Assembly: GCA_964609695.1 (NCBI GenBank)
Contig: CAZSSP010000034.1
Location: forward strand, 1-19,350
DNA length: 19,350 bases
Reading direction: 5' to 3'
Source: JAGNHS01 sp964609695
GTDB lineage: Bacteria > Bdellovibrionota > UBA2428
Shown: one piece after another, positions 1-8,210 of the stretch
Numbering within the stretch: the stretch's first letter is position 1
How the letters are laid out: the number at the start of each line of letters is the position of its first letter
Notes under the pieces: model-generated
The model's database searches: none
Seen by the model: only the letters and a program-made list of their open reading frames with translations
What the model was told of the DNA's origin: nothing
Program-made: the position numbers and the translations under genes

Positions 1-76
1 CATAACAAAAATGAAATTTTTCACTATCAAATCTAAAATTTTCAACTACTTCCCAAGCCCGTTTCCTCGCGCACAA

Positions 77-805
77 TTAAAATTTAAGGCGCTTGTATAT
101 AAAATAAGGGAGGTTAGAGATGATTTTGGTGATTATAAGCCAGTAGCCAGGAGTATAAACAACGGGTTTCTTGTTTTTCAAATTCGCATCTATTGATTGA
201 GCAATATAGGCAGGCGATACAAATAAAAAATTTTTCTTTAACTTTTCGGTCATGGGCGTATCTGTATAACCCGGTTTTATAAGACTCACATAAATCCCAG
301 GATTATCCCTACGACATTTCAAACTTAAGCCTTCTACGAGAACATTCAATCCAGCTTTTCCACTGGAATAAACCATGCTTCGAATTTTTCCACGGTCTCC
401 TGCCACTGATGAGATCACTTGCAAATGACCACGACCCATTTCCTTAAAATGTTTAATAGCTTTCAAAATCCAAAAAACATGAGAGGTGAAATTCACTTCT
501 ATTAATTCCATAAAAGTTTTGAAGTCTTCTTGAGCCCTATTCTCTCCTTTTAAGAGTCCATGAGCTGTTAAAATCACATCAAAAGGACCCTGCTTAAGAA
601 TTTCATTCCATAAAACTTCAGCAGAATTGATATCTGTTAAGTCTGCAGCGAAATAGCTCAGATTATGAGGACTCTTCAATTGAGCCACATTCGATTCTAA
701 TTTTTTAAGATCTCGCGCAACGAGTAGCAAATCACCCTTTAACGCCCATATCTTTGCACACTCAAAAGCCATGGCTGAATTGGCGCCTAAAATAAGAAAT
801 TTCAA
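77..805 (-). CDS. SDR-family NAD(P)-dependent oxidoreductase (possibly DprE2-like)
   Basis: This is a 242-residue classical-length short-chain dehydrogenase/reductase, a cytoplasmic Rossmann enzyme that reduces a keto group or oxidises an alcohol using NAD(P)H. The nucleotide loop reads GANSAMA (residues 7-13) where most SDRs have GxxxGxG. R31 follows the second strand. AADLTD (54-59), TAHG (80-83, in place of NNAG), S132/S133, Y146 and K150 (YSSGK) give the catalytic set. The start is TTG; its first two bases precede the TGA of the upstream gene so that the two overlap as TTGA, and AAGGG lies 7 nt upstream. This implies translational coupling to the membrane-protein gene. Its place behind a polyprenyl-phosphate glycosyltransferase and a GT-C-like protein suggests a lipid-linked sugar substrate, as for the DprE2 type of ketoreductase. 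That substrate is inference; SDR membership is firm. Confidence 0.88.
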   Translation of the reverse strand: MKFLILGANSAMAFECAKIWALKGDLLLVARDLKKLESNVAQLKSPHNLSYFAADLTDINSAEVLWNEILKQGPFDVILTAHGLLKGENRAQEDFKTFMELIEVNFTSHVFWILKAIKHFKEMGRGHLQVISSVAGDRGKIRSMVYSSGKAGLNVLVEGLSLKCRRDNPGIYVSLIKPGYTDTPMTEKLKKNFLFVSPAYIAQSIDANLKNKKPVVYTPGYWLIITKIISNLPYFIYKRLKF

Positions 806-2298
806 TTTTGTACCCTTTTGTTAGAGTAATGAATAAATATTCCCAATATCGAAAAAAAAGAAATCCAAGAAAAATTCCTCAAAAATCTCCAGATTAAAGA
901 ATTAAATTCAACAAAAGTTCCATCAGAATCATAAGTCACTTTTAAAAATTTTTTTTCATTTTCTGTCCATAATTTATCTACCAACAAATGATCAAGAAAA
1001 CTTAATTTTGCATCTCTAAGATTCTGATATGAACTTATTTCAAGTTTCGGATAATTGTTTGAATTTTTTAAAAGCACCGTAGACCACGCAAAAAAAGCCC
1101 AGCATAGAGGAAGCGTAATTAACGCCACCCTCCAAGATCTAAGGATTTTAGGAATTTTTTGACTCCAATTTTTTTCACTCAAAACAATTAATAATAAAAA
1201 TAAAAAATATCCCATCTGCATCCATCGATAGGGATATTTTTCAGCACTCACTATAGTCGCCGATAACTTTGCCGGGAGTATTTTTAAAATTAAAGACCAA
1301 GAATCATAAAAAGAAATTATAGAAAAAAAGCCAGCACTCACCAAAAGACTTTTTTCCAATCGACCTTTCATGGGCCGAAGCCAAAACAACACTAATAATA
1401 ATGGACCCCAATATATTCCACCGTCCCAAGCCGCCACATTATCGGCGATGGCTTGAGTAAATTGTTTCCCTGTCTCACCCCAGGGCCATGGCGGCAGCAA
1501 TGCATAATGTAAAAACTTACGAATGGAATAACCCGTTAGAAGTTCTTGTTGAAATCCTGAAAAAGCCACAAAAGAAGGTGCGAGTCGACCCACGGAAACA
1601 ATCACGGCTAACAAGATAGCTCCAATTCCTTTTATGAAGGCTTTAATGTCTTTTGCATAAAATGAATAAATCAAAGACCAAAAAGATATTAATGCTGAAA
1701 ACAAAACGAAGGGATGCATCCCTCCTACCAACAAGCATAAAGATAAAATTAGCGCTAAACCCAAAAGATCTAAAAGCATTTCACCTCTAATTAAAAAGTA
1801 AAAGACTCCAGGAATTAAATAGAGACAAATCCAAGGGGAATAACCTACAGCTAAATGTTGAATCATCATGGGCGACATAAAAATTCCCGCCTCGAACAAC
1901 AAAGACTGCTCTCTATTAAAATTCAGTAATTTTGACAAAGATAGAAATGCCCAAAAACCTAAAAGAATAAAAATTAATGCATGCAAATGTTGAAATCGTA
2001 TAGGATCTAAAAAATACAAAGTAAAACTTAATGGAGAAAAAAGCATAGTCTCAGGAATGGCCCAAAAAATATGTGTTGCTTTAAAAACGGGATAATGACT
2101 CAAGTGATTGGGGATATTCCAAAGAATAGCGGGTAAGGAATTTTCTCGTAACAGACCCTCTTTAATGACTGTATTAAAATAAATTTCCTTATCCCAATCC
2201 AAAATTCCATAACGACCACTGATGAAGGCAAAAATAAAAACAGAAAAACAAATTGAGAAATAAGGATGCTTCTTAAAAAAGCTAAGCTTGAGATCCAT
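802..2298 (-). CDS. multi-pass membrane protein, probable GT-C-type glycosyltransferase
   Basis: This is an integral membrane protein of about 498 residues with many hydrophobic segments. The first lies near residues 10-28 and is followed by an acidic loop (LDWDKE), the position where GT-C enzymes keep catalytic acidic residues. Further features are a GGMHPF motif within hydrophobic segments, a large exported central region, and a soluble stretch of about 60 residues before the last membrane helix. I do not recognise the exact family. GT-C enzymes take sugars from polyprenyl-phosphate donors at the outer face of the inner membrane, and the gene immediately upstream is of the type that makes such donors. 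I prefer the ATG at 2298 (MDLKLSFF), which has AGAAGG 6 nt upstream. An in-frame ATG at 2313 would add five residues and lengthen the overlap with the glycosyltransferase gene. The function is inferred from topology and neighbours. Confidence 0.72.
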   Translation of the reverse strand: MDLKLSFFKKHPYFSICFSVFIFAFISGRYGILDWDKEIYFNTVIKEGLLRENSLPAILWNIPNHLSHYPVFKATHIFWAIPETMLFSPLSFTLYFLDPIRFQHLHALIFILLGFWAFLSLSKLLNFNREQSLLFEAGIFMSPMMIQHLAVGYSPWICLYLIPGVFYFLIRGEMLLDLLGLALILSLCLLVGGMHPFVLFSALISFWSLIYSFYAKDIKAFIKGIGAILLAVIVSVGRLAPSFVAFSGFQQELLTGYSIRKFLHYALLPPWPWGETGKQFTQAIADNVAAWDGGIYWGPLLLVLFWLRPMKGRLEKSLLVSAGFFSIISFYDSWSLILKILPAKLSATIVSAEKYPYRWMQMGYFLFLLLIVLSEKNWSQKIPKILRSWRVALITLPLCWAFFAWSTVLLKNSNNYPKLEISSYQNLRDAKLSFLDHLLVDKLWTENEKKFLKVTYDSDGTFVEFNSLIWRFLRNFSWISFFSILGIFIHYSNKRVQN

Positions 2299-3049
2299 TA
2301 TGAGCCTTCTCATTTTTCAAAGTTTTTTGTCTTTGAAAAAAATCAGAAGTGAATCTTAACTTCAAAACCCCCACCAAGGCTTCTTTCACTATTGAGCCAC
2401 TCATCTTCGATTGGCCCACTCGTCTTTCTTGAAATATAATAGGAATCTCTTTGAGTTTTAGGCCCGACCCAGTACAGCGGTATTTAAGTTCGATTTGAAA
2501 GGCGTATCCTTTAGATTGAATAGATGACAAATCCAAGGTCATTAAGGTGCTTTTTTTCCAAGCATTAAAACCACCCGTCCAATCCTTAATGCCAAAATTT
2601 AACAATAAACCGGCATATAAAGAGCCCATACGAGACAATAACAATCGACTGCGACTCCAATTAGAAACGCCCCCGCCCGCCACATAACGAGAGCCACATA
2701 CGGCATCATATTTTCCAGTATGAATTTCTTTAAAAAATTCTTTCAAATGCATTGGCTGATGAGAAAAATCTGCATCCATCTCAAAAATCCATTCATAAGA
2801 ATTTTCCAAACCCCACTTAAATCCAGCAAGGTAAGCAGCCGCTAATCCTTCTTTTTGTTGACGATGAAGCACGTGAATTCGAGGATTCGTCTTAGCCATT
2901 TCATCAGCCAAGGCCCCTGTTCCATCAGGACTATTGTCGTCGATAAAAAGAATGTGACACTCTAAAGGTACGTTTTCAAAAATAGCTTGCGCGAGAGGAG
3001 CAATGTTATCCCTCTCATTATAAGTTGGAACGCAAATCAGCGACTGCAC
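2282..3049 (-). CDS. GT2 polyprenyl-phosphate sugar synthase (DPM1/Ppm1 type)
   Basis: This 255-residue family 2 glycosyltransferase is of the dolichol-phosphate mannose synthase kind. It transfers a hexose from a nucleotide sugar to polyprenyl phosphate on the cytoplasmic face of the inner membrane. Diagnostic motifs appear in order: PTYNE (8-12), IDDNSPDGT with D37/D38 (36-44), EMDADFSH around 90-97 with the metal-binding DAD, GSRYVAGGG (119-127), GGFNAW (159-164) and the QSKMSG segment (213-218). There is no C-terminal membrane domain, so this is the short soluble form like human DPM1 or mycobacterial Ppm1-D2. The start is GTG, 15 nt after the ald stop, without a clear Shine-Dalgarno. No other usable start exists in frame before the ald TAA. 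It likely shares a transcript with the downstream GT-C-like and SDR genes. The sugar carried cannot be read from the sequence. Confidence 0.9.
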   Translation of the reverse strand: MQSLICVPTYNERDNIAPLAQAIFENVPLECHILFIDDNSPDGTGALADEMAKTNPRIHVLHRQQKEGLAAAYLAGFKWGLENSYEWIFEMDADFSHQPMHLKEFFKEIHTGKYDAVCGSRYVAGGGVSNWSRSRLLLSRMGSLYAGLLLNFGIKDWTGGFNAWKKSTLMTLDLSSIQSKGYAFQIELKYRCTGSGLKLKEIPIIFQERRVGQSKMSGSIVKEALVGVLKLRFTSDFFQRQKTLKNEKAHNGSQA

Positions 3050-3064
3050 AACAGCTAAACAACC

Positions 3065-4171
3065 TTAGAGAAGTTGCGCCAAGGGCGTATATTTTAAATT
3101 TAAATCTTTAGCCACTTGTTCATACACGCAATGACCATCCCAACAATTCACGCCCAATGCGAGGGCTTTGTTTTGTCGGATAGCCTCAACGGGCCCCTTA
3201 GCCAATTGTAGAGCGTATGTGATGGTATGATTTGTTAGCGCCAATGTTGAGGTTCTCGCCACAGCACCTGGCATATTAGTTACGCAGTAATGAATCACTC
3301 CTTCATCAAGGTATACGGGTTCTTGGTGCGAGGTAGGTTTAGATGTTTCTGAACACCCACCTTGGTCAATAGCCACATCAACAAGAACAGAACCTGGATT
3401 CATTTTCTTTATCATGGCTCGAGTCACTAATTTACGAGCTTTAGCACCTGGAATCAGTACGCAACCAATGACGAGGTCCGAACGAGTCACGCATTCTTCA
3501 ATATTAATGTCGTTACTCATCAAAGCAGTCACTCTCGAACCAAAAATATCATCAAGATACTCAAGTCTCTTTTGATTTCTTTCAATGATGTTAACTCGAG
3601 CACCAAGTCCTACAGCGATTTTTGCAGCATTAATTCCAGCCACACCACCACCGATAATTGAGACCGTTCCTCGAGCTACACCCGGAACCCCTCCCAAAAG
3701 AACACCGCGACCACCGTGAGTTTTTTCAAGATAGTGGGCGCCAATCTGAGGAGCCATACGTCCTGCAATTTCAGACATAGGTTTTAGCAAAGGAAGAGAT
3801 CCATCTTCCAATTGAATAGTTTCATAAGCAACGGCTCGAACTTTAGCTTTAATAAGTTCATCTGTAAGACGAGGCTCGTTAGCCAAATGCAAATAAGTAT
3901 AAAGATTGAGTCCCGCTCTAAAATAAGCAAACTCTTGCGGAAGAGGTTCCTTAACTTTAATGACGAGCTCGGCGCCCCAGGCTTCCGCTGCGCTCGATAC
4001 TATTTTTGCCCCGCAAGCTTTGTAATCTTCGTCGCGAATACCCGAACCAACGCCAGCCTGAGCTTCAACTAGAACCTCGTGCCCAGCGTCAACTAAGGCC
4101 TTGACGCCAGCGGGAACCGCGGCGACTCTATTTTCAAGATTTTTAATTTCTTTTGGAATACCAACTCTCAT
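3065..4171 (-). CDS. ald: alanine dehydrogenase
   Basis: This 368-residue cytoplasmic enzyme has the usual full length for NAD-dependent L-alanine dehydrogenase, which interconverts L-alanine with pyruvate and ammonium. The substrate and catalytic residues are all present: R15 (ENRVAAVP), K74 (KVKEP), H95 (TYLHLANEP) and D269 (VDVAIDQGG). The Rossmann loop is GGGVAG (174-179), and E197 at the end of the next strand indicates NAD rather than NADP. SGIRDEDY and NMPGAVARTST are family signatures. No strong Shine-Dalgarno precedes the ATG. The divergent Nudix gene starts only 22 bp away, so the promoter must lie largely inside that gene's coding region. For an amino-acid-consuming predator or saprophyte this would feed alanine into pyruvate; that is inference. 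The three genes behind it concern envelope sugars and may simply share its transcript. Confidence 0.97.
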   Translation of the reverse strand: MRVGIPKEIKNLENRVAAVPAGVKALVDAGHEVLVEAQAGVGSGIRDEDYKACGAKIVSSAAEAWGAELVIKVKEPLPQEFAYFRAGLNLYTYLHLANEPRLTDELIKAKVRAVAYETIQLEDGSLPLLKPMSEIAGRMAPQIGAHYLEKTHGGRGVLLGGVPGVARGTVSIIGGGVAGINAAKIAVGLGARVNIIERNQKRLEYLDDIFGSRVTALMSNDINIEECVTRSDLVIGCVLIPGAKARKLVTRAMIKKMNPGSVLVDVAIDQGGCSETSKPTSHQEPVYLDEGVIHYCVTNMPGAVARTSTLALTNHTITYALQLAKGPVEAIRQNKALALGVNCWDGHCVYEQVAKDLNLKYTPLAQLL

Positions 4172-4193
4172 GGATTTAGGAGATTAGCACGAG

Positions 4194-4625
4194 ATGGAAG
4201 TTTCGGACAACGTAGTAAAAAATGATTCGCCGCACACCCCCGCAGTGACGGTTGATGCCATTATCGATATGGGCGCCGGGATGATTGTCTTGCTCGAACG
4301 CAAGAATGATCCCCAAGGTTGGGCGTTACCCGGAGGCTTTGTTGAAGTCGGAGAAACCCTCGAACAGGCCTTACTTCGAGAAGTAAAAGAAGAAACCGGA
4401 CTAGAGGTCGAAATTGTAAGGCAATTTCACTCTTACTCAGATCCCAATAGAGACCCCAGGGGACACACAGTTTCTATAGTTTTTATAGTTAGGGCTTATG
4501 GAAAACCCCATGAATCCAGCCCCGAGGCTCGAAAAATTGAACTCTTTCATCAAATGAATTTGCCTGAAAACATATGTTTTGATCACCGCGACATTTTGAT
4601 GGATTACTTTTACAATCGATTCTAG
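4194..4625 (+). CDS. Nudix hydrolase
   Basis: This 143-residue Nudix pyrophosphohydrolase cleaves a nucleoside diphosphate linked to another moiety, using divalent metal. The Nudix box is complete at residues 48-70 (GX5EX7REUXEEXGU): G48, E54, R62-E63, E66-E67 and G69. The catalytic glutamates REVKEE are intact. The preceding WALPGGFVE and the following HSYSDPNRDPRGH resemble ADP-ribose pyrophosphatase / NudF-like members, but the substrate cannot be assigned from this. The ATG at 4194 has AGGAG about 11 nt upstream. A GTG at the VTVDAI position is possible but has no ribosome-binding site. Transcription is divergent from ald. The stop is followed after 6 nt by the receiver/kinase-like gene, whose Shine-Dalgarno (GAGG) overlaps this gene's TAG, so the two are coupled. 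Confidence 0.92.
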   Translation: MEVSDNVVKNDSPHTPAVTVDAIIDMGAGMIVLLERKNDPQGWALPGGFVEVGETLEQALLREVKEETGLEVEIVRQFHSYSDPNRDPRGHTVSIVFIVRAYGKPHESSPEARKIELFHQMNLPENICFDHRDILMDYFYNRF

Positions 4626-4631
4626 AGGCCT

Positions 4632-5765
4632 ATGACAGACTCACTTCCAAGAGTTCTTATTGTCGACGATGAAGCCGACAATTTGAGCGCCCTCAAAAGG
4701 CTCCTGCGAAAAGATTTTGAAGTTTTCACCTCTGAAAACGGCCCGAACGCTTTGAAAATTCTTGAAGAAGAAGCCCTGCCCATGGACGTTATAATTTCAG
4801 ATCAAAGAATGCCTGGCATGACAGGCTCAGAATTTTTTGAACGAGTTCAAAAATTAGATCTCAGCGCCACTCGAATTCTCATTTCTGGATTTTCCGACTT
4901 AGAGGCCGTTATCGATGCTGTTAACCGCGGACACATTTGGCAGTATATTGCCAAGCCCTGGGAACCCGAAGAACTCAAAAAAACACTTCGCTATGCTGCC
5001 GAAAGAACTTTCCTTAAACGCAGAGTCGAAGAATCGCGTATTCAACTCACTCGAGCCGCCACCGAACTCAGGGCCAAAGACTGGGCTCGCGAAAGACTAC
5101 TACTCATTCTTCTTCACGAGTTCCGAAATATGCCACAGATCGTAGATAGCGTTATTCAACTGAACTCTGAAGTTGAAGCCACAGAGACTCGCGCCTCTTT
5201 TCTGCAACAACTTCAAAAACGCTTTACGCATTTGAGCCAAGACATTGAATCCTTAATGAAGGAAGAAAAAGAAGTGAGCATGAAAGCTAAAGAAAAGCTT
5301 TCAATAAAAAAATTAGCCGAGGAACTTTCTGCTCATTTTCAGCTTAAACTTGAGGCCGACCCCAGCCAGGAGCTCTTCCCCTATTTGGCCAGCGAAGAAA
5401 TTATTCGTCCAGCCATGAGCCATCTCATAGAAGTCCTCATTCAAAATTCACAAACTATAAAACCTGAAATTATTTTAGAAAGTCCTCTCTCAAAAAATGG
5501 AGGATTTTTTCTAACTCTACGACTTCAAGGACAGGGCCAAAAACCTTTACCAACTGGCCTACAAAAAGAAAAACTTGAAGCCCAAACGGCTTGGACCGCA
5601 CTTCTTGAGCCTTTTGTAGGACATCAAAACTGGGAACATCACCAAGGTGGCCTGAGAGTGGACACCGCTCGTATCATCCGTCAATTAGCCGCCCAAGGGA
5701 TTCGAGCCGACTTCGATTTTAGTAGCCCCGAGCATTCAGTTAATCTAATCCTACATTTTGAATGA
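4632..5765 (+). CDS. receiver domain fused to a degenerate histidine-kinase core
   Basis: This 377-residue cytoplasmic signalling protein begins with a complete receiver domain (about 5-125). It has acidic pair D12/D13, phospho-acceptor D57 (IISDQRMPG), S85 and K108 (IAKPWEPEE), in the style of RpfG/HDOD-type receivers. A coiled linker follows (about 115-150), then an H-box-like segment, LLHEFRNMP, with H162, E163, R165, N166 and P168. The C-terminal 130 residues look like a worn HATPase fold: IEVLIQNS at the N-box position, LQGQG where D-x-G-x-G is expected, LLEPFVG as an F-box, and a final GGLRVDTARIIRQL resembling the GLGLxIxRxL element. The aspartate of the G1 box is absent, so ATP hydrolysis or autophosphorylation is doubtful. 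It may act as a dimerising scaffold or phospho-sink. The stop overlaps the next start as ATGA. Confidence 0.85.
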   Translation: MTDSLPRVLIVDDEADNLSALKRLLRKDFEVFTSENGPNALKILEEEALPMDVIISDQRMPGMTGSEFFERVQKLDLSATRILISGFSDLEAVIDAVNRGHIWQYIAKPWEPEELKKTLRYAAERTFLKRRVEESRIQLTRAATELRAKDWARERLLLILLHEFRNMPQIVDSVIQLNSEVEATETRASFLQQLQKRFTHLSQDIESLMKEEKEVSMKAKEKLSIKKLAEELSAHFQLKLEADPSQELFPYLASEEIIRPAMSHLIEVLIQNSQTIKPEIILESPLSKNGGFFLTLRLQGQGQKPLPTGLQKEKLEAQTAWTALLEPFVGHQNWEHHQGGLRVDTARIIRQLAAQGIRADFDFSSPEHSVNLILHFE

Positions 5766-6994
5766 AAAGTTTTAAAATCGAGGCTCGAGCTTGCGATAAA
5801 GTTCGAAATTACTTTCCCTGGGTCTATGCCAACGAAATTCAAGGATCACTCAAAAATTTAGAAGTGGGGGAACTTGTCACCCTTGTAGATCACAAATCAC
5901 AATTTCTTGCCTACGCCTATGGCAACCCCCACTCTCTCATTTGTATGAGAATTCTAAGTGGCATTGAAAATGAAATCATTGACGACTCATTCATTCTAAA
6001 AAAACTTATAACAGCCTCTCAATGGCGAAAAAAAATGGGCCTCAACAAAAAATCTCACCGACTTTGTTTTGGTGAAGTCGATGGACTTCCTGGTTTAATT
6101 GTAGATCTTTATCTTTTAGAAAATCAAAAATGGGATCTCGTGTTTCAAATCGGAACACAGGGAATGGAAAAACTTCTATCCACACCCACTAAAACATTTC
6201 AAGAATTAGCGACTGCACTTAAGATTGATTTAAACTCAGTCATCGAACGAAAAGATTCTCGAGGAAGAAAATTAGAGAACCTTGAAATCAACGAAGAAGC
6301 TTTGATTCATTTTGGAAATAAAAATGAAGTCAGTTCTGGTGTTTTACTAAGAAGCTCAAATAGAGCCTTAAATTGTTCGCGGGAATTAGGGCAAAAAACT
6401 GGGCTTTTTCTCGACCAACAAGACAATTTGATAAGATTCAAAGAGATTTTAAAAAGCTACTCCCAAACTGAAAATTTAAAAATGCTCGACCTTTTTTGCT
6501 ATGTGGGTCAATGGACCCAAGCGGCTCAGGATATTTTAACTCATGAAAGTGTAGAATTTCATTTAAGCGATTCTTCAAAAGAAGCCTTGAAGCTTGCTCA
6601 AGGCAATGCCTGTTTATCTAAGAAAACTTTCATCCATCAAAAAGATTTGCTCAAAGACATAGGCGATTTTCCTCCCAACGAATTTGACATAATTATCTGC
6701 GATCCTCCGGCACTGATTCAAAGCAAAAAAGATATCAACGCAGGAAAAAGAGCTTATTTAAAACTCAACACGGCTTCCATCAAAGCTCTTAAAACTGGAG
6801 GCTTACTCGTATCTTGTTCTTGTTCTCAACATTTGAGTGAAGATGATCTTTTAGAAATATTAACGGAAGCTGCTCGAAAAACTTCTCGAAATCTAAGGAT
6901 TATTAGTCCGGGACAACAGAGCCAAGACCATCCCCGACTCATTCACTTTCCACAAAGCTATTATTTGAAAGCCTTTTTTGTCGAAGTCATTTAA
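5762..6994 (+). CDS. rlmI: class I SAM-dependent rRNA methyltransferase, RlmI type
   Basis: This 410-residue enzyme has the RlmI architecture: an N-terminal PUA domain (about 1-70, containing the FPWVYANEI element), a central RlmI-like linker (about 75-190), and a Rossmann methyltransferase domain (about 200-410). QKTGLFLDQQDN (211-222) is the family signature. The SAM loop is LDLFCYVGQW (243-252). Motif IV is CDPPALIQSKK with D314-P315-P316, and motif VI is SCSCSQH (351-357), whose cysteine is the expected nucleophile. E. coli RlmI makes m5C1962 in 23S rRNA; the same target is inferred here. The ATG overlaps the stop of the receiver gene by four bases, so translation is coupled. The gene ends a three-gene unit, and I see no hairpin terminator in the 72 nt that follow. 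Confidence 0.9.
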   Translation: MKSFKIEARACDKVRNYFPWVYANEIQGSLKNLEVGELVTLVDHKSQFLAYAYGNPHSLICMRILSGIENEIIDDSFILKKLITASQWRKKMGLNKKSHRLCFGEVDGLPGLIVDLYLLENQKWDLVFQIGTQGMEKLLSTPTKTFQELATALKIDLNSVIERKDSRGRKLENLEINEEALIHFGNKNEVSSGVLLRSSNRALNCSRELGQKTGLFLDQQDNLIRFKEILKSYSQTENLKMLDLFCYVGQWTQAAQDILTHESVEFHLSDSSKEALKLAQGNACLSKKTFIHQKDLLKDIGDFPPNEFDIIICDPPALIQSKKDINAGKRAYLKLNTASIKALKTGGLLVSCSCSQHLSEDDLLEILTEAARKTSRNLRIISPGQQSQDHPRLIHFPQSYYLKAFFVEVI

Positions 6995-7066
6995 GAATGT
7001 ATACGCATTAAAACTTTATAACTTCTCAAAATTAAAGAATAATTATCTAAATGCCGAAGAAATTCA

Positions 7067-8134
7067 GTGAGGCTTTCTAAGTTTATATTTCTGATTTTAT
7101 TGATGGGGGGATTCATTAATACAGCCTTTGCTATCTTCGGATCTAAAACAACTGGAACAACAGTCCAAAGTTACAATGATAAACCAATTTTAAGACCTCA
7201 GGACGGCGATTATTCTTTAATAGGTCATCCTAAAAAAAAAATGGTACCTTACGATCGTCAAGAGGCGGAATTTTCGAAATTCATTCAAGAAAATGCTGCA
7301 AATTTAATTGAACGAGATGAAAAAAGTCTTTGCCAAAGCTCCAATCAAGACTTCTTATTTTTATTTAGAAGTGCTGATAATTTTATGAGAGCTGCTGTGC
7401 CAAACTTCAAGGGCCCTTTAGGTACGGGAGTTTGTTGGTGGTTAACAGATTTTCAATTTAATTTTTTGTTTTTAACGTACTCCAATCCTAAAGTTCCAAA
7501 AGCAAATTTTGAACAAAAGAAAAAAATTGTTGATCAGATTATCAATGGCACAAAAATTTCTGAACTCAGTGGCTACAAGTCACTTATGGATTTTATGCAA
7601 GATCAAGAAGTTCAAAATATCATTAAATCTAAAATTTCAGATAAATATTTAATAGATTCCTTCTTAAAATTACGATGGGCAAAACAAAAATCTTTTGAAA
7701 AATCTAACAATATGGCTCTAGAATTTGAAAAAATCCAAAGATTCTTAAAAACAAATAAACTTCCCGCACCTTTGTATATTGATTTGAAAGGTTTAGCTTC
7801 TCACTCGCTTATTGCTCTCAAAACATCAGAAATGCATTTTAAATCTGATCAGACGGACTTCATGATTAATGTATTAGACTCCAACCCAGTTCCGGCACTT
7901 TTAAGTTATCGAGCTTCTTCTCAAAAATTCTTAGCCAACATGAGCTGGCTTACCAACAAAATAAAATTAGACAAAAACGGAATCCCTGAAATGACTATTG
8001 AAGAACCCAAAGTCTACCTGGATCGAATTGAACGTTATAAATCAATAAAGGAACTTCTTGATCAATTTTGTCGTAGAAAAGGATATTCTTCTGGGGCTCG
8101 ACTTCAAGCTCCAACAACATTTTTTCAAAAATAG
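7067..8134 (+). CDS. exported protein of unknown family with a possible papain-like triad
   Basis: I do not recognise this 355-residue protein. It begins with a good Sec signal peptide: MRLSK, a hydrophobic core, and probable cleavage after AFA at residue 22. It is therefore likely periplasmic or secreted. The GTG start is chosen because it gives the signal peptide its basic n-region; its ribosome-binding site (GAAGAA) is weak. Three segments in order resemble a papain-fold cysteine peptidase: GPLGTGVCWWLTD (C123), KGLASHSLIALK (H246) and NVLDSNPVP (D271 or N273). Between them lies a charged helical region (about 145-235). The match is by eye to the Cys / His / Asp-Asn order and local context only. 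It sits just upstream of the secretin gene on the same strand, which may or may not be meaningful. Confidence 0.75.
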   Translation: MRLSKFIFLILLMGGFINTAFAIFGSKTTGTTVQSYNDKPILRPQDGDYSLIGHPKKKMVPYDRQEAEFSKFIQENAANLIERDEKSLCQSSNQDFLFLFRSADNFMRAAVPNFKGPLGTGVCWWLTDFQFNFLFLTYSNPKVPKANFEQKKKIVDQIINGTKISELSGYKSLMDFMQDQEVQNIIKSKISDKYLIDSFLKLRWAKQKSFEKSNNMALEFEKIQRFLKTNKLPAPLYIDLKGLASHSLIALKTSEMHFKSDQTDFMINVLDSNPVPALLSYRASSQKFLANMSWLTNKIKLDKNGIPEMTIEEPKVYLDRIERYKSIKELLDQFCRRKGYSSGARLQAPTTFFQK

Positions 8135-8210
8135 TGTGATTTTTTAATCATATCTATATCCTGATCCGAAAAGAAAATTTTATAGACCTCCTTTCTGGCA
8201 CTCTTCTTGC

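Noticed and set aside
1..45. Possible start of a further minus-strand gene (TTG at 45-43, hydrophobic first 15 codons, GGGAAG upstream).
   Set aside because: Only 15 codons are visible and the start codon is weak. It may be the next gene of the operon but cannot be supported from this window.
11..196. Plus-strand open frame of 61 codons at the left edge.
   Set aside because: It lies opposite the C-terminus of the SDR gene and has no ribosome-binding site or recognisable features.
8136..8149. TGATT-TTTT-AATCA hairpin after the exported-protein gene.
   Set aside because: The stem is only 5 bp of A/T-rich pairs and no U-tract follows, so it is not a credible terminator.
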